64,000 nucleotides of DNA from an uncultured Colwellia sp. (GTDB lineage Bacteria; Pseudomonadota; Gammaproteobacteria; Enterobacterales; Alteromonadaceae). Location: the NCBI GenBank assembly GCA_913061475.1, contig CAJXUN010000015.1, positions 21,167-85,166 on the forward strand, read 5' to 3'. Below are positions 55,330 to 64,000 of the stretch, piece after piece (the stretch's first letter is position 1; every line of letters begins with the position of its first letter). The position numbers were made by a program, and so were the translations under genes. The notes beneath the pieces were generated by a model. It was given only the letters and a program-made list of their open reading frames with translations. It made no database searches and was not told the origin of the DNA.

Positions 55330-55560
55330 CTAATCTTGTTCTAACTCAGTATTACTCTTTGTTTGATAATGTAAAATATCACCAGGGCAGCAATCAAGTG
55401 CTTCGCATAGCGCATCTAAGGTAGTGAATCGAATAGCTTTAGCTTTGCCATTTTTTAATACCGATAAGTTCTGTATCGTAATATCCAATATTTCTGACAA
55501 GTCTTTCAACTTCATTTTTCGCTGAGCTAGCACGACATCAAGATTTACAATAATGGCCAC
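55330..55560 (-). CDS. small XRE-type (YozG-like) transcriptional regulator
   Basis: 76 residues from a GTG at 55560 that overlaps the stop of the DUF2975 gene by one base. A longer frame into that gene is unlikely. The HTH reads MKLKDLSEILDITIQNLSVLKNGKAKAIRFTTLDALCEAL, then CCPGDILHY, typical of regulators paired with DUF2975 membrane proteins. Probable co-regulator of this region. Confidence 0.85.
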   Translation of the reverse strand: MAIIVNLDVVLAQRKMKLKDLSEILDITIQNLSVLKNGKAKAIRFTTLDALCEALDCCPGDILHYQTKSNTELEQD

Positions 55561-56153
55561 TAGATCACTAATCCTTGTTCGGCTTTCATTAAACAAGCTT
55601 CTTTCATGACCCAAGAAATGACTAAAATAACCGAACCCCAAATCAATTGAGTAAGTTCTACGCTACCAAAGTAATAAAAAATTTCAAGTTTCTGATATTC
55701 AAAGAATAAATTGATGAATAAAGACACAAGTGCCGGCAGGAATATCATGGCTAGGCCATATGAGAATAATGTAATACCTATAAGTTGCAAATAGCGACAA
55801 TTCTGTACTCTAAATATTTCTCCTTTCTCATATAATCCAAATAGCCGGAACATAAAAAAAAGCACTAATATTTGTGCAACAAAGTCCACCGTACCTAATA
55901 TCCAAAAACTATTAAGTCCGGAATCTTCTAGTAAATTTGCGTAACTTAACCATTTTTCACTGATGGCTGTTAAGTTAATATTATTTTCGCCAAAGCTTTG
56001 TTTCGCTTTTGATGAATCTACATTAAGCAGTGCAAAAAATAGAAACAATCCGGTATGTATGACACCACAGAGCAAAATCATCATTTTAGTTAATTTGCTG
56101 ATATAAATTATTCTATATGTAGTCTGTGTTTGTTGTTCATGCGATGCTAACAT
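55560..56153 (-). CDS. DUF2975 family membrane protein
   Basis: 197 residues with four hydrophobic segments (MMILLCGVIHTGLFLFFAL, FWILGTVDFVAQILVLFFMF, IGITLFSYGLAMIFLPALV, and a last one near LTQLIWGSVILVISWV). Paired with a small XRE regulator, the standard DUF2975 arrangement. Function unknown. First gene of the DUF2975-XRE-AraC set. Confidence 0.83.
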   Translation of the reverse strand: MLASHEQQTQTTYRIIYISKLTKMMILLCGVIHTGLFLFFALLNVDSSKAKQSFGENNINLTAISEKWLSYANLLEDSGLNSFWILGTVDFVAQILVLFFMFRLFGLYEKGEIFRVQNCRYLQLIGITLFSYGLAMIFLPALVSLFINLFFEYQKLEIFYYFGSVELTQLIWGSVILVISWVMKEACLMKAEQGLVI

Positions 56154-56740
56154 TCAGTATTCACTATCACTTGTCTCTTTTATAAAGAAAATCATTATAA
56201 TTAATAAAAGTACGAATTCAAGCTTTTGTTATCGTTTATCGATAACTAATTAACGTTAAACATGTTTTTTTCTGAATTTAGAAGAGGTGATTGATGCCAC
56301 TAAAAAGGTAAATGCGTTTAAATCCAATCCGGTTCTCCCTTCACAAATGTTCACTTATCCCTTTACAGTGCGGAAATCACCTTAGTTGAAACTTTTACTT
56401 TAAGGGGGAATTTGCACACACAGCACTAAGTGATTTTTAATACGCGAAGTAGAAATAGGGCTTTATTTTAAAATTAATAATGTGCTGTTAATAACGGCCT
56501 TTGTTGGTCAAACATTGAAGTTAGCTATTTATGTAATCTAGCGCCAAAGAAACGATGGCTTCGCCAATCGATGCCCTAGTATTATTATCGCTCGTCATTC
56601 ACTGTGCTTATTCAAGCAATAAGTTCACTAGGCAAAGCGATGAATTTCGTACTTTATTCACCTAACATCTGCTGTTCGGTGTTAAATAAAATACGAAATT
56701 TACTCATGATCGTTGAATCACCAGTTAATGCTGGCGTTCG
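56154..56740. other. non-coding gap with a long hairpin
   Basis: No gene in about 590 bp. A hairpin at 56642-56702 pairs GAATTTCGTACTTTATT with AAATAAAATACGAAATT, about 17 bp with one or two mismatches and a 25-base loop, just past the abgT stop. No T run. I see no groEL-tail repeat. Confidence 0.5.
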
Positions 56741-58321
56741 TTAAGGTTGATAGTATATCGGTGAGCCTGGACCAACAGGCAGACCAAAGGCAAATACCCA
56801 AAGATAAAATAGTGCAATCCAGCCGACTAAAAACGCCATGCTGTAAGGCAGCATAGTGGCTATTAAGGTTCCTATCCCCATGTCTTTTTTGTACTTAGTT
56901 GCTACCGCGAGTATCAGACCAAAATAGCTCATCATGGGAGTAATAAGATTGGTTACTGAGTCACCAATACGATAAGCGGCTTGAATAGTCTCTGGCGCAT
57001 AGCCAATAAGCATTAACATTGGTACAAATATTGGTGCGGTCGCGGCCCATTGCGCCGATGAAGAACCTAAGGTGAGGTTGATCAGTGCACACATGAAAAT
57101 AAACATAATGAAGACCTCAGGTCCTGTCATGCTTAAGGTTTGCAGCAATTCTGCGCCATTTATCGCTAATATTGTGCCCAGATTTGTCCAGTTAAAAAAT
57201 GCGACAAACTGAGCAGCAAAAAATACCAAAACGATATACATGCTCAATGAGCCCATACTTTTACTCATGGCATTAATAACATCACGGTCGTTTTTCATCG
57301 TGCCAACAACTTTACCGTAGACAAAACCAGGAATCGCAAAAGTAATAAAAATAAAAGCAACGATACCTTTCAGAAATGGGGAGCCTTTAACTAGACCGGT
57401 TTCAGGATGTCTTAAAATGCCATCCTCAGGAATAATGGTTAGGGCCAATAATATTGCTAAACATAAAAATGTTAGTCCGGCGTAAATTAGACCCTTACGT
57501 TCAAGTGCGGATAAGTGCTGAATATTTGAATTAAGTACTTCACTCGCGTCATCTTCATTGTATTTACCAAGCCTTGGCTCAACTACTTTTTCAGTAATAA
57601 AGGTACCGAGTATGGCGATCAGAAATGTCGAGATCATCATAAAATACCAGTTTGCCTCAGGGCCAACGACATAGTTTGGATCTATCATTTGTGCTGCAGG
57701 AGTTGTTATACCAGCCAGCAGCGGGTCAATAGTGCCTAGTAATAAATTAGCGCTATAACCGCCAGAAACTCCCGCAAAGGCAGCAGCTAAACCTGCCAAT
57801 GGGTGTCGCCCAAGACTATGAAATATCATCGCCGCGAGCGGTATTAACACCACGTAACCAAGTTCCGAAGCGGTGTTTGACAAAATCGCGGCAAAAACCA
57901 CCATAAAAGTCACGAGGCGCTTGGATGCGCCCATCACCATGCCACGTAATGCCGCCGATAACATCCCTGAATGCTCTGCGACACTGACACCAAGTAACGC
58001 AACTAATACTGTGCCTAGTGGAGCAAAATTTGTGAAATTTGTTACTAAGCCGGTAACTATTTTTTGTAAGCCTTCAGCACTTAGTAGACTCACGACTTCA
58101 ATAATACCGTCCGGATCACGGCCTGATGAGCCGATAGGCCGTGGATCTATCGCACTTAAACCAAACCAATCAGCAATGCCACTAAAGACAATAATGAATA
58201 AGCAAAAACAAGCAAATAATGTGATTGGGTGGGGCAGCAAATTACCTAAGAACTCAACCGTTGCTAAAAAACGATTAAACCAACTATCTTTGGTTACTTG
58301 CTGTGTTGTTTTAGTCGTCAT
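56741..58321 (-). CDS. abgT: AbgT family transporter (p-aminobenzoyl-glutamate type)
   Basis: 526 residues from the ATG at 58321, which has AGGTG upstream; a GTG three codons earlier is possible. About eleven transmembrane segments, and the AbgT signatures NTASELGYVVLIPLAAMIFHSLGRHPLAGLAAAFAGVSGG and GDSVTNLITPMMSYFGLIL. In E. coli AbgT takes up p-aminobenzoyl-glutamate; some relatives export sulfonamides. No abgAB hydrolase genes are adjacent. Stand-alone gene. Confidence 0.93.
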   Translation of the reverse strand: MTTKTTQQVTKDSWFNRFLATVEFLGNLLPHPITLFACFCLFIIVFSGIADWFGLSAIDPRPIGSSGRDPDGIIEVVSLLSAEGLQKIVTGLVTNFTNFAPLGTVLVALLGVSVAEHSGMLSAALRGMVMGASKRLVTFMVVFAAILSNTASELGYVVLIPLAAMIFHSLGRHPLAGLAAAFAGVSGGYSANLLLGTIDPLLAGITTPAAQMIDPNYVVGPEANWYFMMISTFLIAILGTFITEKVVEPRLGKYNEDDASEVLNSNIQHLSALERKGLIYAGLTFLCLAILLALTIIPEDGILRHPETGLVKGSPFLKGIVAFIFITFAIPGFVYGKVVGTMKNDRDVINAMSKSMGSLSMYIVLVFFAAQFVAFFNWTNLGTILAINGAELLQTLSMTGPEVFIMFIFMCALINLTLGSSSAQWAATAPIFVPMLMLIGYAPETIQAAYRIGDSVTNLITPMMSYFGLILAVATKYKKDMGIGTLIATMLPYSMAFLVGWIALFYLWVFAFGLPVGPGSPIYYQP

Positions 58322-58633
58322 GTTCAACACCTGAGAAATAAAAACGTTAAAGTTAACACTTTCGGTGCATTAATGGAAAAAAAACGATGAATAGGCTGTT
58401 TTTCAATCTTTAAGAGTGTTTTTGCTGCTTTTTAGTGAGGGGGAAGGCCGTGGTCGAATATGCATCGAGCAGGGCAGTAATAGGCACGCTGTTTATAATG
58501 GTAGTAGTAACAAGTAAAGAGTCAAATTAATTGCTCAAACTTGCCTTTGCAAATGAATTGGGTCAATAACGACGCTGATCGGCCGTTATTGACGGTTGGT
58601 ATCGAGTGCTGAATTATCTTACTAAGATATTTT
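58322..58633. other. non-coding gap with a 10-bp hairpin
   Basis: No gene in about 310 bp. GTCAATAACG pairs with CGTTATTGAC at 58562-58593 across a 12-base loop, after the stop of the VC0807-type gene. Weak terminator at most. Confidence 0.5.
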
Positions 58634-59344
58634 TTAATTAGTTTTTAACATTTCATCGAATGACAAATCAGTGTGTTTAGTGATGACTTTTACAACATAG
58701 AAAAAGATGCCAAACATCATCAACGTTGATGGAATAGCAATAACAGGATAGCTTAGGAAAGTCATTTCGCCCAATTGTTCATTAAACTCAACTGTGCCTG
58801 GCGCACTGGTGACTATCCATTTTGCTAAGAGATAATTCATTACCGCTGAGAATATAAAGGTTAAGGCTAGAATAAGGTTGGCAAAGTTAATTTGCTGCTT
58901 AAACTTTTCAGTTTTGCCTTTCTGGGCCAACGCATCATAAATTTCGTCTAACTTAAAGAGCAACGAGTTTAATAGTAATTTTGCTAATAATGGCTTACCA
59001 AAAAAGCCAGACATTAAAACAATCAAACTAATTGTTGCGGGAATTGCCGCTTCTTTAATGGCTAGCCATTGCACATCCAGTTCAAAAAGTGCAATACCGC
59101 CAGTCAAAAAAGTACTTAAAAAGCCTAATAGTGAGATAAAGTTCAATGACTTAACCTTGATAAAGTCATATATGGCGTAACCGACAGGGAAAGCAAGTGC
59201 CACTATAAGACCCATTACCGTGCCTAAATATTCAGGGCCGGATAATTTCATTAAAATAACTGATGGTACGATAATATTAAAGATTATTTCGATAAGTGGA
59301 TTATTTTTTTTGCGCTCAGGTTTGCTTGGGTATGTCTGATTCAT
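58634..59344 (-). CDS. VC0807-family inner-membrane protein
   Basis: 236 residues with about six hydrophobic segments, starting with NPLIEIIFNIIVPSVILMKLSG. The segment FPVGYAIYDFIKVKSLNFISLLGFLSTFLTGGIALFEL is characteristic of a family annotated VC0807, related to septation-protein-A-like proteins. Function unknown. Mono-cistronic as far as can be seen. Confidence 0.75.
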   Translation of the reverse strand: MNQTYPSKPERKKNNPLIEIIFNIIVPSVILMKLSGPEYLGTVMGLIVALAFPVGYAIYDFIKVKSLNFISLLGFLSTFLTGGIALFELDVQWLAIKEAAIPATISLIVLMSGFFGKPLLAKLLLNSLLFKLDEIYDALAQKGKTEKFKQQINFANLILALTFIFSAVMNYLLAKWIVTSAPGTVEFNEQLGEMTFLSYPVIAIPSTLMMFGIFFYVVKVITKHTDLSFDEMLKTN

Positions 59345-59523
59345 TGATTAGTTTCCATGAATATTTGAATGACTTTTAAATTATCGTTGTGAGGAATTAT
59401 CTATAAAGCTGTATCGTATTAATACCCTTTCAGGTGAATATTATCAATAAAAGTTGTCACAAAATAATAAGCCTTAAGTTTTATAGTTACTTGCTAAATA
59501 TTTTTTCGTGATGACCTAATCGC

Positions 59524-60564
59524 TATTTTTTATACGGCATACTTAGCTCAAAACTTGATTTTATTACTGTTAGTTGAAAGCTTAATATCGTTATTGCTAA
59601 GTCCTGAGGGGTAAGCATTAGAGCGATTCTATATTCCACATGTACTTGGTGCGATTATGCTCTTGAGTTGTTTGATCGTTCCAATAACCTTACTCATTCT
59701 ACAATTGCAAGAACCTGTCACAAAGTGGGCTAAGTTATTACTTGAACTGCCAATGCATGTGTCGGAAAAATAGATGAATTGAATCGAGTGATAGACACCA
59801 ACGTTGAGACGAGTAACCGCAAAACCGAGCAGGTAAAAAATAGTTGGTTTTCATAGTTTGAAGATGAACAGCAAGCTGATATACAGACTAAATATAATGA
59901 TATAATAGAGGCGCAGCTGAAAGAGTCATTATTTTCATTTGTCGGTGAGTTTATGGTTTCAGCACCGCTTGCCTTGATACAGTTTATGACCATCATATTA
60001 TTAATACTATTCACCCTCGTCTATTCAGCAAAATTATTTCGCCATTATGTGGAATTATTTGTTAGTCAAAATCGGCAGAGAAGAGCTTTTTAGTTTGCCT
60101 TGAACGCTCAACAACAATTATCGCGTTATATTTTAACTGTCAGTATAGTTAATATTGGTCTCAGTATATTTTCAATTGTGATATTTACCGTTATAGGGTT
60201 AGATGACGCGCTGCTTTGGGGCTTGATAGTGGGTTTTGTTAACTTTATTCCGTTTGTTGGACCAACATTTGCTGTGGCTGCGGTTGCTATCGCAAGTTCG
60301 GTTCAATGGGGAGCAGATATCAAGGTTGTGATTGCTGTTGGCGGTGTTTTAGTGCTCACGATCCTAGAATCACAACTTATTACTCCTTTGGCATTAGCTA
60401 AAAATATGCGTATAAATCCTTTTATTATTGTTTGGCTTCTGATAACCGGTTGGCTATGGGGATTGATTGACTTATTGATCTCTGTACCACTGCTGGCCTT
60501 TTTAAAATTGATTTTGGGACAATTTAAGTCAATCTCAGCCTGGGTGAAGTTTTTGGTGACCTGA
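59524..60564 (+). pseudogene. decayed AI-2E family transporter (PerM-like)
   Basis: The C-terminal part (from about 60100) is intact and has the family landmarks GLIVGFVNFIPFVGPTFAV and LTILESQLITPLALAKNMRI. Upstream, matching hydrophobic sequence continues from about 59524 (YLAQNLILLLLVES, YIPHVLGAIMLLSCL, SFVGEFMVSAPLALIQFMTI) but is broken by four in-frame stops and at least one frameshift, near 59772. No start region is recognisable. AI-2E proteins export signalling or stress metabolites. The gene is dead. Confidence 0.85.
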
Positions 60565-60697
60565 TGACTAACATTGTATAACAGTGTGGTGACTAAAAAA
60601 CAGCGTTTACCTGTGCGGACAGCACATTTGGTTGATATTAATCAATCATGTATGGTGCACTTAATATCAATGCATTTTATTTGTTGTCTAGCTAACA

Positions 60698-61085
60698 ATG
60701 ATTAAAGCGCTAGCGAGTACATTTCTTTATTTCTTTTCCAATAGAAGCCCGTTAGTGACTAATATTGAATATAAAACTCAGCAGCCGTTAATTGAGCTTT
60801 ACGCTATGATGAAATCGACGCTAGGGGTTAGCGCGAGTAACAAACATGAGTTGATAAATGGCTTTACTAGCAAGAAGGCGTTGTAGACGCTGAATAGTAT
60901 TAAGCAGCTGCAAGGCACTGGTATCGTCATTTTTCCTGAGTCGACTATTGTTCAAGTGTCTAATGAGGCTTCTGGCAAGCAACGTTCGTTGTGATGGTAG
61001 TTCTGATTGGTTTAAAATTACTGAGGTAATTATTGTCGATTGGCAGATGATTAACCTGACTCGTTAGCTTGGTTGGCGTTAATAA
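60698..61085 (+). pseudogene. gene debris, unrecognised
   Basis: A short open frame (60698-60886) ends in TAG, but related-looking coding sequence continues (TLNSIKQLQGTGIVIFPEST, then in another frame SSDWFKITEVIIVDWQMINLTR) to about 61085. The pattern suggests a degraded gene next to the AI-2E pseudogene. I do not recognise the family. Confidence 0.4.
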
Positions 61086-61196
61086 ATAGATAGCAGCTTG
61101 CGACACGGTATGGCTAAGTAAATTTTTTAATACTTTAATACTTTTTTAATTTTTTAGGGGCTACTATACTGATGTAAGTAAAAAGAGGAAAAGCTG

Positions 61197-61697
61197 ATGA
61201 AAAAATTAATAACGTATTTACTATGTGCGCTTCCCGTATTTGGGCAATTGGCCCATGTACAAGCGGCAGAAATTGAAGTTAAGTGGTCAAATTCAGACAA
61301 GTATGATGATATTGATGCCGCCGGAGAGCACCGCAAGCACTTTAAAGATCGGGTATTTAAATCTTTTGAAAAACATTTTACCAAAGTAGCTGCAGCGCTA
61401 CCTGAAAATCACAAACTTATCATCGATGTTACTAATATGGATTTGGCTGGCGATGTGAATTTTGGCGGCATAAAGCGTATTCGTATTATAAAAGATATAT
61501 TTTTCCCACGAATGGAGTTTAGCTATCAACTGCTAAACGCTGAAAATGACGTTGTAAAGAGTGCTGATGTGTCGTTAAAGGATATGGGTTTCTTAATGAA
61601 TAGTCGTTTGAAATACAACAGTAAATCATTTGGTTATGAAAAAGAAATGTTTGATGTTTGGTTTAAAAAGACCTTTGTGAATGACCTGGTGAAATAG
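61197..61697 (+). CDS. DUF3016 domain-containing exported protein
   Basis: 166 residues with a signal peptide ending near HVQA. The DUF3016 pattern is seen in EVKWSNSDKYDDIDAAGEHRKHF and a C-terminal FGYEKEMFDVWFKKTF. Members are periplasmic or surface proteins of unknown function, common in Alteromonadales. AGAGGA precedes the ATG; a terminator follows at 61749. Confidence 0.85.
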   Translation: MKKLITYLLCALPVFGQLAHVQAAEIEVKWSNSDKYDDIDAAGEHRKHFKDRVFKSFEKHFTKVAAALPENHKLIIDVTNMDLAGDVNFGGIKRIRIIKDIFFPRMEFSYQLLNAENDVVKSADVSLKDMGFLMNSRLKYNSKSFGYEKEMFDVWFKKTFVNDLVK

Positions 61698-61748
61698 TAG
61701 CTGATGCTCATTTATGCCACTTTAATAGTGAGTATTTAGTTATAAAAG

Positions 61749-61772
61749 AACGCAGCCTAGCTGCGTTTTTTT
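61749..61772. terminator. intrinsic terminator between convergent genes
   Basis: AACGCAG, a short loop, CTGCGTT, then T6. Serves the DUF3016 gene and possibly the convergent small gene. Confidence 0.8.
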
Positions 61773-61788
61773 ATGCTAACGATTGCAA

Positions 61789-62085
61789 TTAACTTTCTTC
61801 AAACTTAGCTAAAACAGTAAACAGTTGCTCAATTTTTTTGACAATATCAATCAAGGTTTTTTGATCTGAGGTTTTTTGCCAAAAAATTAAGTCATTCGCT
61901 ACTTCTTCAACATAAGGCTGGAAGGTGTTAGCTGAGCATTTAAAGCCAGCATCAGCGGTAAATATTGCCGCAAAGCCCGCTTGCTTGGCTTCACGTAAAG
62001 TCGTTAATGTGGCATCAGCCGCTAGTGATTTTTTTAAAATTATCGAGATATTCTCGATTAATTGCTTGTGTACTGCTTCGCTCAT
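61789..62085 (-). CDS. small cytoplasmic protein of unknown function
   Basis: 98 residues, all-helical by appearance, no signal peptide. Contains AKQAGFAAIFTADAGFKCSANTF with one Cys. I do not recognise the family. It is convergent with the DUF3016 gene and lies before epmB. Coding bias looks normal, so it is probably real. Confidence 0.6.
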   Translation of the reverse strand: MSEAVHKQLIENISIILKKSLAADATLTTLREAKQAGFAAIFTADAGFKCSANTFQPYVEEVANDLIFWQKTSDQKTLIDIVKKIEQLFTVLAKFEES

Positions 62086-62205
62086 AATGACTCGTTTTCT
62101 ATTTGGATTTTCAATGGCGCTATTATGCCAAATTGGTTTTGCTTTTGTTAGTCTCTCGCGTAATTTCTCGCACTAGTTGTAGCTATAACATAACGGAGGT
62201 TTTTA

Positions 62206-63222
62206 TTAAGTTACATTAATTGGTGTTTTACTGCTCTCACCAGCGATCTCTCTGACTAATTTAGGCATTAAAAAGCCGGGTAGAATGGCCATCAGCTGTA
62301 AAATAATTTTTTTAGCGACTTCTTCACTTATATCGAAATGAGCAACTCCCTGCACTTTATCAAATAAATGTAGGTAATAAGGTTGAATGCCGATATCAAA
62401 TAGACGCTCACTTAATGTGGCGAGCGTATTTGCCTTGTCGTTAATACCTTTTAATAAGACACTTTGATTAAATAATGGAATTCTCGCTGCTCGCAAAGGC
62501 TCAATAGCTTGAATAACGCTTTCATCAATTTCATTGGCATGATTAATATGAAAAACAACCGTCACTTTAAGTGTTGTTGAGCTTAAGGTTTTCACCAAAG
62601 CAGGGGTTATACGTTGTGGAATAACAATCGGCAGGCGTGTATGAATACGCAAGCGCCTGATATGTGATATTTTTTCAATTTCATCAATTAACCATTGTAA
62701 GTGTTCGTCACTCGCCATTAATGGGTCGCCACCGCTAAAAATAACTTCGTTAATTTCTTGATGGTTTTGAATATAACTCAGTGCTTGTTGCCATCGAGCT
62801 TTATTCGGGCTGTTATCTGCATAAGGGAAGTGGCGACGAAAACAATATCGGCAGTTAATGGCACAGCCAGTTTTTACCATCATTAGTACCCGGTGTTTAT
62901 ACTTATGTAGTAAACCGGGCGCAACGGTGTCATGTTCTTCGAGTGGATCTTCGACATAGCCATCAGTAATTGAAAACTCTACATCTAACGGCATCACTTG
63001 TTTGAGGATCGGGTCGTTGATATCGCCTTTTTTAATGCGAGACAGCAAAGGCCGTGGCACACGCACTGGAAATAATTTACGGGCAGCAAAGTGCTGTTGG
63101 TAGTTTTCTGGTGGAATATCGAGCAACTCTAGCAGGGTTTTTGGATCGGTAATTACATTTGCTAATTCTTTTTGCCAAGAAGTGTGCAATTTATCGCTGA
63201 TTTGGGTTATTATTTGCGGCAT
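62206..63222 (-). CDS. epmB: EF-P beta-lysylation protein EpmB (radical SAM lysine 2,3-aminomutase family)
   Basis: 338 residues from the ATG at 63222; a TTG four codons earlier is possible. The radical SAM cluster CxxxCxxC is in TGCAINCRYCFRRHFPY, and the SAM site in VIFSGGDPLMASD. EpmB makes (R)-beta-lysine, which EpmA attaches to EF-P. It is divergent from efp, the target, with a 58-bp gap. epmA is not in the window. Confidence 0.96.
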   Translation of the reverse strand: MPQIITQISDKLHTSWQKELANVITDPKTLLELLDIPPENYQQHFAARKLFPVRVPRPLLSRIKKGDINDPILKQVMPLDVEFSITDGYVEDPLEEHDTVAPGLLHKYKHRVLMMVKTGCAINCRYCFRRHFPYADNSPNKARWQQALSYIQNHQEINEVIFSGGDPLMASDEHLQWLIDEIEKISHIRRLRIHTRLPIVIPQRITPALVKTLSSTTLKVTVVFHINHANEIDESVIQAIEPLRAARIPLFNQSVLLKGINDKANTLATLSERLFDIGIQPYYLHLFDKVQGVAHFDISEEVAKKIILQLMAILPGFLMPKLVREIAGESSKTPINVT

Positions 63223-63280
63223 TTCTATATTCAATTTTTAACCTTTACGTGTACTACGTGAACGAGCGAGCATAATAATT

Positions 63281-63853
63281 ATGGCTAATTTTAGCACTAA
63301 CCAGTTCAAAGCTGGACTTAAATTAATGATTGATGGTGAACCTTGTAACATTATCGATAATGAAATCGTAAAACCAGGTAAAGGGCAAGCATTTAACCGT
63401 ATTAAAATTCGTAAGTTGATATCTGGCAAGGTATTGGAAAAAACTTATAAGTCAGGTGAAAGTGTTGAAGGCGCTGATGTGATGGATTCAGAACTTGGCT
63501 ACTTATATGCTGACGGTGAATTTTGGCACTTTATGAATAATGAAACCTTTGAGCAAGTTGCTGCTGATGAAAAAGCCGTTGGCGATGTTGCGAAGTGGTT
63601 AGCTGAAGGTGATGTTTGTACTATTACCTTTTGGGATGGCAACCCTATCTCGGTCGATCCACCTAACTTTGTTGAATTAGCCATTACTGAAACAGACCCA
63701 GGCCTAAAAGGTGATACCGCTGGTACGGGTGGCAAACCAGCAACATTAGTCACTGGTGCTGTTGTGCGTGTACCATTATTCGTACAAATTGGTGATGTGG
63801 TTAAAGTTGATACCCGCACCGGCGAATATGTTTCACGAGCGGGTAAGTCTTAG
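63281..63853 (+). CDS. efp: translation elongation factor P
   Basis: 190 residues, three OB-like domains. Relieves ribosome stalling at polyproline. The modification loop VKPGKGQAF has Lys34, the EpmA lysylation site, matching the epmB gene next door. Ends with the typical [17 protein letters not shown]. Confidence 0.98.
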   Translation: MANFSTNQFKAGLKLMIDGEPCNIIDNEIVKPGKGQAFNRIKIRKLISGKVLEKTYKSGESVEGADVMDSELGYLYADGEFWHFMNNETFEQVAADEKAVGDVAKWLAEGDVCTITFWDGNPISVDPPNFVELAITETDPGLKGDTAGTGGKPATLVTGAVVRVPLFVQIGDVVKVDTRTGEYVSRAGKS

Positions 63854-63866
63854 CTTATAGCTTCAC

Positions 63867-63997
63867 TGAACATCGCCATGCTTTCATATCCATGTGAGTA
63901 TGGCATTGCTTATACGGATGTAGGTACTTAGGTTATGTCGGGAAGATATAACCTGACCGTTCATCCTGAACATCGCCATTCATTCACATCCATGTGA
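63867..63997 (+). repeat. 100-bp-period repeat downstream of efp
   Basis: A 31-bp unit beginning TGAACATCGCCAT and ending ATCCATGTGA occurs at 63867-63897 and again at 63967-63997, with 28 of 31 bases identical and a spacing of exactly 100 bp. A hairpin, AGGTTAT/ATAACCT, lies between. The window ends just after copy two, so more copies may follow. Confidence 0.7.
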
Positions 63998-64000
63998 TCA

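Noticed and set aside
55561..55641. Longer N-terminus for the small XRE regulator
   Set aside because: It would overlap the DUF2975 gene by about 80 bp; the GTG at 55560 gives the usual compact protein.
57873..58334. Plus-strand frame of 153 codons inside abgT
   Set aside because: It is the antisense shadow of a clear AbgT coding sequence and has no ribosome binding site or domain.
59772..60096. Stop-codon readthrough (amber recoding) in the AI-2E gene
   Set aside because: Three of the four stops are TAG, but the first is TAA and there is also a frameshift, so decay is the simpler reading.

Overview
The window looks like chromosome of a marine gammaproteobacterium of the Alteromonadales, most likely Colwelliaceae (Colwellia or Thalassotalea type). 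This rests on the AT-rich coding style, the S9 peptidases, DUF3016 and VC0807-type proteins, the EpmB/EF-P pair, and a MITE with ATACCAATT ends of a kind common in that order. The genus is inference. No rRNA, tRNA or CRISPR was seen.

Layout. 1-19 kb is housekeeping and accessory chromosome: an S9 peptidase, a GbsR-like regulator with cydAB (bd/CIO oxidase), a PAS chemoreceptor, fbp, a zinc metalloprotease, an agmatinase-like enzyme, a second S9 peptidase, and a MocR regulator divergent from an EamA exporter and followed by an MFS pump and elbB. 19-21.6 kb is aroQ-accB-accC. 21.9-26 kb is an overlapping operon of a PstS-like periplasmic protein, an outer-membrane barrel and a membrane GGDEF-EAL protein. 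26-31.2 kb holds dsbD, cutA, fxsA and groES-groEL; fxsA and groES both have sigma-32-like promoters.

31.2-47.1 kb is the most unusual part. Five copies of a 90-91 bp sequence each end in a copy of the last codons of groEL. They divide the region into modules: (A) two-component system, lipoprotein and an octapeptide-repeat protein; (B) almost empty; (C) ParDE-type toxin-antitoxin and a TOTE-type primase-helicase; (D) a giant beta-propeller histidine kinase; (E) an alpha/beta hydrolase and a beta-lactamase-family hydrolase. Three of the five copies are also followed by a copy of the groEL terminator. No recombinase is encoded. I read it as a stack of integrase-less cassettes accumulated at the groEL 3' end and moved in trans.

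47.3-56.2 kb is accessory. It includes a compact candidate RiPP (ribosomally made, modified peptide) locus at 50.7-54.4 kb. This has a 44-residue precursor-like peptide, a leaky-terminator hairpin, an M50 membrane protease with a PqqD-like N-terminus, an unknown protein, an LpxL-type acyltransferase lacking the usual acidic residue, and a PDZ protein. Two regulators and a DUF2975 protein lie upstream. 56.7-64 kb returns to chromosome: abgT, a VC0807-type protein, a decayed AI-2E transporter, DUF3016, epmB and efp, with a 100-bp-period repeat running off the end.
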